NCBI GenBank assembly: GCA_022828595.1 | Contig: JAKGHH010000003.1 | Span: forward strand, 99,471,583 to 99,535,582 | Direction: 5' to 3' | Source of the DNA: Nelumbo lutea | Lineage: Eukaryota; Streptophyta; Magnoliopsida; Proteales; Nelumbonaceae | Length of the DNA: 64,000 nt | Shown: positions 23,345 through 33,000 of the stretch, in pieces | Layout: the number at the start of each line of letters is the position of its first letter | Position numbering within the stretch: the first letter of the stretch is position 1 | Program-made: the position numbers and the translations under genes | Notes under the pieces: generated by a model | The model's database searches: none | The model's input: the letters and a program-made list of their open reading frames with translations, nothing else | What the model was told of the DNA's origin: nothing

Positions 23345-25593
23345 ATGGATCAAGCCTTTTTCAAATATCTAGGATGTTGTACACCCCTCAAAGACCGGAT
23401 TCTCACAAAAGCATATGACATTAGAGCCATTGGAGGGGCACCCCATTGGGAAAATGTTATGAGCTTATTATTGGTGTAGTTGGAATGACCAATGCTTAAG
23501 GCGGCTTTTGAATGTTGGGATCCAGAAAAAATGGTCTTCTCTTTTGAAGGAACTAAGATGTGTCTGACATTAGAAGAGGTAGCTTATCTCCTGTGAATGC
23601 CCATCAAAGATGAGATTGCCTTCTCAGTTGCCAAGCAGGGGTACAAGGCCAACCTATGCCAATTCTTAGCATACAAAAAGCCCCAACTACAGATGACAGG
23701 TGAAGAATCCATTACAATCTAGTTTCTTATAAACTGCAACACCCAAGTCTTCAAATTAGATAAGCTAGAGAAAAATAGGGAAGGACAAAAAAATGCCTTG
23801 TTAATGGCCGTCGTAGGACAGTAGGGCGGCTTTTGAATGTTGGGATCCAGAAAAAAATGGTCTTCTCTTTTGCGGGAATTAAGATGTGTCTGATATTAGA
23901 AGAGGTAGCTTATCTCCTGTGAATGCCCATCGAAGATGAGATTGCCTTCCCAGTTGCCAAGCAGGGGTACAAGGCCAACCTATGCCAATTCTTAGCATAC
24001 AAAAATTCCCAACTACAGATGGTAGATGAAGAATCCATTACAGTCTAATTTCTTCTAACACCCAAGTCTTCAAATTAGATAAACTAGAGAAAAATAGGAA
24101 AGGACAAAAAAATGCCTTGTTCATGGCCGTCGTAGGACACTAAGGCGGCTTTTGAATGTTGGGATACAGAAAAAATGGTCTTCTCTTTTGGGGGAATTAA
24201 GATGTGTCTGACATTAGAAAAAGTAGCTTATCTCCTGTGAATGCTCATCGAAGATGAGATTGCCTTCCCAGTTGCCAAGCAGGGGTACAAAGCCAACCTA
24301 TGCCAATTCTTAGCATACAAAAATCCCCAACTACAGATGGCAGATGAAGAATCCATTATAGTCTAATTTCTTCTAAACCGCAGCACCCAAGTCTTCAAAT
24401 TAGATAAGCCGGAGAAAAATAGGGAAGGACAGAAAAATGCATTGTTCATGGCCATCGTAGGACATCTCCTCTTTCCATTTGACCGCAAAAGGATTCATAC
24501 AAGAAGCATCATCAGTCACCTTGGTTCCCATGATCTTAGTAGAAATTCTGAGGGTCTAATTATGTTGTAGACACATAGAGCATGGTCGTTTCGTGGATCC
24601 CTCCAGATCTTGCAGTTATGGTTGATACAACATTTACCACATTTAGTCATCCACACCGTAAAGTTTTTATCTCAGTCCACATACAAGGTAAAAGAAATAT
24701 TGAGCACTAATCCACAAGTAGCTACCTTGACAAAGAAACAAAACTTGGTGTTATTGCAAAGGGTCGCAAAAGGAAATGCTAATTGGAACATTGGGTTGTC
24801 TATCCAAGAAGGGTGCAATCAACCTCGCTTAGCCGCAGAAGGAAGACAGGGCATGGTTCTAGCAGGCTTATATGGATCAACACCATACGTCACAGTACGA
24901 GTCCTAAGGCAACTAGGCTTCTTACAATTCATTCCAATCGTCGATGACATTAAAGGGGACATGGTTGATTTTATCAAGTATTGTGCGAACATGGAAAGAA
25001 GGTTCAAAGAGCACTGGGCTTCCAGTAAAAGGGAATTCTCTATCCTGTTGCCAACCTCCAAGCCGATGTGTGATCATACATACAAGGATTGGGTGTGCAG
25101 TCAAGGTTTCCCGTCACCCCTAACGCCACCACCTGAGCTCCCCACCTCAATAAGGCCTCCCTCCAAAGGTACCATATCAAAGGAATCTCCCAAGCGCCCT
25201 TTAGATGATCTATACTTGAAAGCAAAACTAGAATTTCACGAGCAAAACAGGTTAAACGAGGAACATGAAGTAAGCATCGGGAGGCACAATGATTCTATAA
25301 GAAAATAGATAAGAGAACACATCAAGCAAAAACGAAAAATGGAAATAGAAGAGTTAGACTTAAGGAAGGAAATGATGGAATTAAAAGAGAGATTGGAAAG
25401 TCAAAGGAAAAAGTTGAGTAAAGCCCAAGCAAGTCATTTTAAAACAATGGAGAAATTATCAAAGGCACTTCAAGAGAAGCAAAGGTTGGATGTCGAAACC
25501 AAGGAAACTCGCTGCCAGCTCCATCAAGCTAGGAATGAGGCTACTAGTGCCAACATCAGATACGAAGAGTTAGTCAACCGCATGAAAGCATAA
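23345..25593 (+). pseudogene. DUF7745-like extra protein of a gypsy element, with a triplicated segment
   Basis: A frame opens at the ATG at 23345 (MDQAFFKYLGCCTPLKDRI) and, through several stops, gives AAFECWDPEKMVFSFEGTKM, LEEVAYLL and KQGYKANLCQFLAYK. After a repeated section it continues (from about 24460) into HLLFPFDRKRI and a long frame at 24610-25308 with NANWNIGLS, TVRVLRQLGFLQFIP and AWSFRG-type context. A coiled coil (25339-25592; ELRKEMMELKERLESQ style) ends at the TAA. The fold order resembles plant DUF7745 proteins that accompany Tat-like gypsy elements upstream of gag. Stops and repeats make it inactive. Confidence 0.6.
23500..24462 (+). repeat. Three tandem copies of an approximately 320-base coding segment
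   Basis: The unit starts GGCGGCTTTTGAATGTTGGG at 23500, 23824 and 24143 (spacings 324 and 319). Each copy carries the same AFECWDPEKMVFSF-to-KNALLMAVVG segment, including the shared CTCCTGTGAATG stop. Differences are scattered substitutions and small deletions; for example, the second copy lacks bases around 24055. Only the third copy runs on into the downstream sequence. Confidence 0.9.
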
Positions 25594-26289
25594 ACAATGC
25601 AAGTGGTAAATCGAATGGCGATACTCGAAAGCACTTTGACTTACTATGGCATTGGCATTCCTCCCAACTGATAACTTTGTTGTATCTACTTTTTCGTTTT
25701 GGAAAAAGTAGATGTAATGAACGTTAATGAAGGAGCTATATTTTGTTTTGTGCCATTATTGTCTCACTCAAATATTAACAAAATCATTGAATTCATCAAA
25801 TCAACTCATCAAATATCAAATTTGGCAAATTAACTCATCAAATAACAAATATCATAATCAAAGCATCAAAATTTGGCAAATTAACTCATCAAATAACAAA
25901 TAGCATAATCAAAGCATCAAATAGCAAAAAGTAAAATCAAAGCTAAGTTGTCAAATCAACTCATCCAATCAAATCATCAAAAATCGAGATCAAATTTACC
26001 AAAATCTTCAAGCCAATTCATCGAAAATAAAAAATCAAAGAATAAAAAAAACCAAAATTAAGTTTACAATGTTCATCAAATCAACCCATAAAATAGAATC
26101 AAAATCCCCCCCCCCAAAAAAAAATTCATCAAAATCAAATTAAAAAATCCAAAAAAAAAAGAAAATCAAGAATAAAGAATAAAAAACAAAAGAGAGTCAA
26201 ATTAATCTCATCAAATGTTGAAAATCAATTTCTTTATCTTCTCTCTTGCAACCAGTGAATAATTTTTTACCTACAAAAGGCAGCAAGAC
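25594..26289. other. AT-rich spacer between two gypsy frames
   Basis: There is no gene. A 51-base unit (GGCAAATTAACTCATCAAAT, then AACAAATA) repeats about twice at 25822-25925. Long A-runs and a C-run near 26108 follow. Confidence 0.5.
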
Positions 26290-27040
26290 ACGACTAATGT
26301 GGAGACCGCTATAGCTGCTACTGTTTCATATAGCGAATTTGTGCATCTTCAAGAAAGGCTTTCAGAAATGTCTACTCGGGTGGATTCACACTCAGAAATA
26401 AATTCTACCAACCCCCAAGCCACTGCCCAAGCTCAAACCTTTGCCATCCCCACCACTATTGGGATTCCTACCCCGTTCCATTCACTGCAGGTACCACGTC
26501 GCCAACCCCAAGTCCACAACCTACCATTTTCACCAAGCAACCCACAACTCCAATAGTTAACCAAGTCAATGGCTTTGAAGAAGAAGACCCTCGTGTCTCC
26601 CAGTCTATTCTCCCAAACAAGACAGCCTCAATTGTGTGTGATCCTATGAAAGAGGAAATAGAGAAAATGAAGGAAGAAATCCATAAGCTAAAAGGTATTC
26701 ATAACCTGGGAACTACAAACTTTAAAGAATTATGCTTATACCCTGATGTAGTACTCCAAGAAAAGGATGCCCACAGGAGATATGTTCAAATACAGATCAG
26801 ATGAGAGGCTCTTTGTCCAAGTGTTCCAAAAGAGTTTGACAGGAGATGTACGAACCTGGTTCGTCATGTTGGACCCTATGAAGAAGAAGTCCTGGAAGCA
26901 AGTTTCTAAAGCCTTTTTTGATCATTACTCCTTTAACTTGGAACTAGTTCCCGACTGAGCTGATTTAGAGGCATTGTCACAAAAGGAAGGAGAAAATTTT
27001 CTTGAGTATGCATACCGGTGGAGGGAAGTTTCATGTGCCT
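26290..27040 (+). pseudogene. Ty3/gypsy gag remnant
   Basis: The pieces read SYSEFVHLQERLSEM (coiled), a proline-rich linker, KEEIEKMKEEIHKLKG, and the retrotransposon gag signature RLFVQVFQKSLTGDVRTWF at about 26808-26864. That is followed by KKSWKQVSKAFFDHYSFNLE and, after a stop at 26956, EALSQKEGENFLEYAYRWRE. Frames shift more than once. It sits downstream of the DUF7745-like frame as expected for one element. Protease and pol are absent; the element is truncated near 27040. Confidence 0.8.
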
Positions 27041-27180
27041 ACTAATGGGGGAAGTTTCATTTTATGCATGTGCCTACTGATGGGGGAAAAGGAAGGAGAA
27101 AATTTAGAGGCCTTGATTTATGCATGTGCCTACTGATGGGGGAAGTTTCATTTTAGTGCTTCCCTCAATGAGTAGGCATT
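27017..27180 (+). repeat. Short repeats at the truncated end of gag
   Basis: GTGCCTACTGATGGGGGAAG (or its AATGG variant) occurs at about 27036, 27070 and 27126, and GGAAGTTTCATTTTA recurs beside it. The phrase AAGGAAGGAGAAAATTT also occurs twice (26983 and 27090), so this is a local rearrangement. Confidence 0.7.
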
Positions 27181-27544
27181 CACCGTTTTGCTAATGTGGT
27201 GCCTAATGGTGTCTAAGTGCCAATAAACTGGCTCATTATTATTTTTATAGGTTTTGTAAACAAATCAAGTATAAACATTTAGTGAATAAAATGCCCACGG
27301 TTCCAAATGCATATGTTATGTTTTTGCTTGTCGACGACGAAAAAATGGTTTGGTCGACCATGGTTGAAGAGGCAAGACGATGGAATTGAAAGGAGAATAA
27401 ATCAACAAAGCATTATGAAAATGGTGCAAAAATAAAAGCAAAATGCTAGAGGATGTTAGATCTATACTTACCATCACAAGAAACAGTTGGAAATTGATAT
27501 AATCATTTCTGGTCAAGTACCAATTTTTTGTGATGTATCAATTT

Positions 27545-28640
27545 TTTTTTTGGCTAAATGCCTCGCCATTTGACCTGCTCCCAGGAGAGGATGGTGGAGC
27601 TCCCTGCGTGGTGAGCTACTTGGTGACAAGCTCCCTGGTGGTGAGCTATCTGGTGATGAACTACCTGGTGGTGAGCTACTTAGTGACGAGCTACGTGGTG
27701 GACTCGTCATTTGACCTGCTCCTAGGCGGCCTGTAACTCAGGGGATGGTAGAGCTCCCTAGTGTAGCACAACACAACTGCCCTCTGTATGAGAAACCTGT
27801 GAGAACTCCATCTTTTCCTCCTCTTTGTAGGCGGCAGGAGCTGAGGAACCTGCAAGAATTGAATCAGAGGACCCGGGGGTATTTTCCCGGTGGGGACTCT
27901 CCGATGCCTAAGTTAGCATTCTGATTGTAGGGAGCTTGGAGAGAAATGAGAGAGCTAGAGAGCAGGGATTACCTCCATTTTTTCATTCTCCCCCCTTGTC
28001 TTTAGGGGTCAAAGTCCTTATATAGTGGTGTCCTGTCAAATTAGGCGTAACCGCCTCTGTCTCTCTGTCGCAGCCGTTACTGCCAGAGCTGAGATGGCGG
28101 GTGCAGGCGGCTGCTACAGAGTACGGCTCTGCCAGTCAAGGGACAGCTCTCAGGACTGGCAGGCACGATGCCGCCTAGCGAGAGACGTGGACGCAGGTCT
28201 CTGGATCTGTCAAGTACGGTTGTCTGTCAGGAAATCTTCCTACGATACGCCGAGCTACTCCTAAGTGTCGAGCTACCTATGCCGAGCTACCTGTAAGTGC
28301 CGAGCTGCCCCTAAGTGGCGAGCTCTTTGTAAGACACCAGACTGCCTGCGGAGTGGCCAGCTGCCTGTGGCAAGCTGCCTATGCCGAGCTACCCCTAGCT
28401 ATACCAAGCTCCCCGAGCTATGCCGAGTTGCTTGTGGCGAGCTCTGCCGAGCTGCCTGTGGTGAGCCATGCCGAGCTGTCTTTAAGTGGCAAGCTGTGGC
28501 AAGCTCTGCCGAGCTGCCCAGTTGTCAAAAAGCTACACTTGGTTTGCATGAGGTGTCAGGTGTCACAATTTCACTAGAGGGCCAAATCCGCCCTCATTAG
28601 AAATGTTGCTGGAGAATATCGTTGGAGGATGTGTAGGCGG
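27545..28640 (-). mobile_element. Gypsy-like LTR block on the minus strand, with AGCT minisatellites
   Basis: On the minus strand CCACTATATAAGG (28017-28029) is a good promoter, with CT-rich leader sequence at lower coordinates. The plus-strand phrase GGTGGGGACTCTCCGATGCC (27883-27902) is of a type common in reversed gypsy LTRs. Two minisatellites lie inside: 27597-27705 (GAGCTACTTGGTGA units) and 28246-28520 (GCCGAGCTACC or GGCGAGCTGCC units). Outer ends are not defined and no internal region is attached; a solo LTR is possible. Confidence 0.45.
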
Positions 28641-28828
28641 AGGGTGAAGACCCGAGTTTGGTGTTACGATAACCTTGATAAAATTTTCAAGCTTAACCCA
28701 CTATTTTATTTTCTCAGCGAGGTTTTCACTATTTTGGATTGACCTCGTGTTCTCGCTTTTCAAATCCCGCATCCCTCTCCTTTCTATTTCAAATATAAAG
28801 CTTCTTGCAAATACACACTAAAAAGTGG
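28641..28828. other. Spacer
   Basis: No structure seen apart from sequence joining the LTR-like block to the tandem duplication. Confidence 0.4.
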
Positions 28829-29590
28829 AATATTCCACCAATATGCTTCCTTTACCTTCCCTTTCGTGGCAACCAAAGATACCATAAATCTTAAACCTTA
28901 AACCTCAAATCTAAATTTTAAACACTTATGCTCTAAAGCCTAAACCCTTAAACTCTAATCCTAAATCTTAAATTTATTGTATAAAATATTTTTTTTGTAA
29001 GATTAGGGGTGAGCATTTGGTTTATTTAGTTAAAAATTGAATGGAATAAACCAAAATTTTAAAAACTAAACTAAAAAAATAAAAACCAAAATTTTTGGTT
29101 TGGTTTTTGGTTATTTCTATTAAAACCAAATTTTAATAATATATACTTTATTATATATATTATGAAATCGAATTTCAGTATATTATATATTAATATATAA
29201 ATATATAATATTCCACCAATATGCTTCCTTTACCTTCCCTTTCGTGGCAACCAAAGATACCATAAATCTTAAACCTTAAACCTCAAATCTAAATTTTAAA
29301 CACTTATGCTCTAAAGCCTAAACCCTTAAACTCTAATCCTAAATCTTAAATTTATTGTATAAAATATTTTTTTTGTAAGATTAGGGGTGAGCATTTGGTT
29401 TATTTAGTTAAAAATTGAATGGAATAAACCAAAATTTTAAAAACTAAACTAAAAAAATAAAAACCAAAATTTTTGGTTTGGTTTTTGGTTATTTCGATTA
29501 AAACCGAATTTTAATAATATGTACTCTATTTTATATATATATATATTATGAAATCAAAATTCAGTATATTGTATATTAATATATAAGTAT
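28829..29590. repeat. Tandem duplication, unit 378 bases
   Basis: Two nearly identical copies start AATATTCCACCAATATGCTT at 28829 and 29207. Over the first 300 or so bases I see only a few differences; they diverge by indels in the AT-rich tail. The unit contains ATTAGGGGTGAGCATTTGG and an AACCAAAATTTTTGGTTTGG inverted segment, typical of the left part of a TAGGGG-type MITE. The duplication is therefore younger than the MITE insertion. Confidence 0.9.
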
Positions 29591-29830
29591 ATAATATATT
29601 ATATATTAATATATAAATATATAATTTTAATATATATATTATATATTAATATATAAATATATATTTATATATAATATATTATATATTAATTTGACTAACT
29701 GAAATTCTAATTCCAAAAACCGAAATGCCGAACCGATTTAACCAAAAATCAACAAAAATCGAAGCCGAAATAGGTGGACCTTAACTTCTTTCAAGTTCTA
29801 AGGTTCTAAACAAAATCATGAAACTTATTT
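29591..29830. other. AT-rich spacer before the tRNA
   Basis: TATATAATATATTATATATT-type sequence up to 29690, then AACCGAACCGAT-type MITE-edge sequence. No gene. Confidence 0.5.
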
Positions 29831-29831
29831 A

Positions 29832-29913
29832 ACGTCTAACTCCGAGTGGTTAAGGAGACAGACTTGAAATCTGTTGGGCTCTGCCCGCGCAGGTTCGAGC
29901 CCTGCTGTCGACG
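29832..29913 (+). tRNA. tRNA-Ser (anticodon TGA), acceptor stem damaged
   Basis: The A-box region TCCGAGTGGTTAAGGA, the anticodon arm ACAGA-CTTGAAA-TCTGT (anticodon TGA), the long variable arm GGGC-TCT-GCCC and the T arm GCAGG-TTCGAGC-CCTGC all fold, and identify a class II serine tRNA. The 3' acceptor strand TGTCGAC plus G is intact. The 5' strand should read GTCGACA but reads GTCTAAC with about two bases missing, so the acceptor stem cannot form fully. A T-run at 29946 could terminate RNA polymerase III. It may be a recent pseudogene. Confidence 0.75.
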
Positions 29914-30094
29914 CTCTGATTCATTCTCCTACCTTTTCCCCCATTTTTTTTTCACTTTTGAGTTAACTCCAACTCTCACTGCCTGAAATTGAAATTGGAG
30001 AGATCCATGGACCGTAGTAACTAACACCAGGCGGCCACTAGCCCACAACTATTGTTTTGTGGGGTTGCTGCTGAAACTGTTGGTTGCCGGCGGC

Positions 30095-33000
30095 ATGGAT
30101 CCGAGGGTAGAGAGCTTTGTGATGGTGCACAACATAGCTAAGAGGCACAACGTGGGGACGCTGGCTCGAAGTGCGACGGCATTCGGGGTTTCGGAGCTCA
30201 TTCTCGTGGGCAGGAGAGACTTCAATGCTTTCGGCAGTCATGGCTCCACCTCTCATCTTCGCTTCCGACATTTCCACTCCCTGCACGACGCTCGCCTCCA
30301 CCTCAAGGTCCGGTACGTCATCCATCTCCTTCGTTAGTACTTCAGTTTAGACGCCTAGCAGCTAGAACTAAGTTCACTCAGAAAGCTTTGGTGTGATGTT
30401 GCAGGAGAGAGATTGCGATATCTGTGGTGTTGAGATTACTGATGGGGCGGTTGCTGTAAATCAACATCCTTTTCGGAAGAGTACCGCTTTCCTTCTCGGT
30501 AACGAGGTACCAAGTCTCATCCCCACTTCAGTTTTCTTTTTTTTTTTTTTTTTTCTTCTGTGGGTAACTCCAATTATAATTGGTCTAAGCGATTTAGGGT
30601 TTGGATAATAGATTTAGGGAAAAAAAGAGAGAGAAATTGAGAAGAGAGAAACAGAACGACGATTATTAGATAAATTCCTTAGTTAACTTTGTAGCCTTCA
30701 GAATCGGTCTTGAGCTATACGGTTTGAGGAATATATGCTGTTATAGTGGCTGCTTATACTCCTACTGCTTTTCTTTTCTTTTTTTTTTTTTTCGTTTGTT
30801 ATCGTGGAATTTACCATTTGCTTTTCGTATTCGGATTGACATCAGGACCAATCTGGAAATTAAGATGCACTAATCTTAAAAGTTTGGCATGAAACTAAAG
30901 CCTTGCCATTTGTTTTTCATAATTTGAATGAGATTTGGAATAATTTGAGCACTATTAAGTATTTGATTTAACAGTTTGGCATGTAACTAAAGCTGTTGCT
31001 GAAAATCTTAGAAATCTATAGTTCTATTTCCTTATGGGTTGGACGAAAGTGGTTGGGTAGTGGTCCACGTCCACCCATGCTGACCTATGGATGCAGTCTG
31101 TGGAAAGGAATATGCAGAGCTTCAAACCTTTTCTGTCTTCAAAGTAGGGAATGGGAGAAGGATCAGGTTCTGATTGGATCCTTGGACTGGGGAGAATTCC
31201 CTTAGTCTGTGTTTGGTTCGAAGGAAAAGGTAGGGAAAGGAAGAGGTAGGGAAAACCTTTACAAATCTTGTATAGGTTTCTTTGTCTTTCCCTTCCTTTC
31301 ACTACTTTTTTCCTTCAAACCAAACATAGCCTTAAGGAACTGTTTCCCACCCTGTTCAGCTTGGCAGAAGACAAAGAAGCCTTGGTAGCGGATACATTTG
31401 TGATAAGGGATAATGCTATATGCTGGGCTCCAGCCTTTAGAAGGGACTTCAATGACCGGGAGATTCAGCAGGTGGGAAATGTCCTAGTTTTGCTTCAGTC
31501 AGGTTTTGAATCTGCAACCCGAGGATTCCCTATTGTGGAAATGGAACAGAAGTGGGGAGTTTTCAGTTAAATCCTTCTACAGTGCCATAAGGGGAGGTTT
31601 TGAAGCCCTCTTCCCAAGCCGGGCGATTTGGGGGACAGTGGCACCCTCAAAAGTGAAGTTTTTTGTATGGGTGGCAGCTTTAGAGAAGTGTCTCACGAAA
31701 GAGATGTTGGTGAGAAAAGGTTTTAATTGGAGTGACCTAAGGTGTAACTTCTGTTTTGTGGATACAGAATAAGTCAACCATCTGTTTTTACATTGCAACT
31801 TTTGCCTCAAAGATCTGGAGCCACTTCTTAAGTAGTCTGAGGTTAAGCTGGTATATGCCAGCCTCAGTTAAAGCCTGCCTGGAGACTTGGCAGATCTGAG
31901 GGATGACTAAGAAAGGAAAGATTTTCTGGTCTTCTATTCCCTTAGCAATTGTGGACAGTTTGGAGTCTTTGGACAGAAGGGAACAGCAGGGTCTTTGATC
32001 TTAAGATCTCTACTGAAGCTGAAGTCATCAATACGGCTTTAGGTTGTGTTAGTAGTTGGTTGTCTTACTTACTGACTTTGAAGAGGTTACTTCTGATCGT
32101 AATTTTTTGAGGATGACCTTTTTTTTTGAGGTCCTTCTGATTTGGTGTGTACAGCTTCTCTTTGTACAAAGGACCTTTTACATCAATACAATTATACTTT
32201 ACCTTTGCTCAAAAAAGAAAAAAAAAAGCATTTCCTTATATCTTAGTGGAGTAAGGAAATTGAAAGTTGGAATGTTCTGTATGTACTTGGCGCTCTTTTC
32301 TCTCTCTCTCTCTCTCTCTCTCAATCATCAAAATTTACATGGTTCTCATTGATAATGTTGTTGTATTGTTAGGGGACTGGTCTTTCAACTAAGGAATGTG
32401 AGATATGTGACTTCTTTGTTTACATTCCGCAATATGGGTCTGGCACTGCATCATTGAATGTCACTATAGCAGCTTCAATTGTTCTGCACCATTTTGGAGG
32501 TAATTTCAAGACACTTTCTGTAATTTTAATTCAATGTAGATGATAGGAACTTTTGATCGAGTTTCCTATATATATCTTGATTATGCTTTTTTCTATACTT
32601 TTGGATAGTGGACTTTGTATCAAAGTAGGTTTTGATGACTACTTGCAGGATGCTGTTTGACCTTTGTCAGATGCATCAATTATTACCTTTTGTACATAGT
32701 GGACTTTTTCTTGCATGGTTAAACAAAATTGCAAAGTAGTACGTTGTAAAGACCCTTATGGTAACAACTTTAAAGATAATGATTTTTTAAATTAAATTAA
32801 GCATAGTTATGGACAAGATTAATACATTTCTTGGAAGACGTATAATTGACAGCATGTTGCCATTTCATTGGATAGATGAGCTTACCTGGGTCTTGGATAT
32901 CAGAAGTTGCATGTGATATCCATATCCATGCTGGTATGCTACTCTATTTTCCTTTTCATGATAACAAAACCAACACCTAAAAGTTCTGTGGTAAGTGAAA

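Noticed and set aside
24819..25225. Minus-strand frames opposite the DUF7745-like sequence
   Set aside because: They are shadows of the plus-strand coding remnant.
28265..28600. Cys-rich 111-residue frame that could look like a secreted peptide
   Set aside because: It is a translation of the GCCGAGCTRCC minisatellite.
30059..30094. Upstream start for the SpoU-family protein
   Set aside because: It would use GTG; plant nuclear genes start at ATG, and the family begins near MDPRVESF-type sequence.
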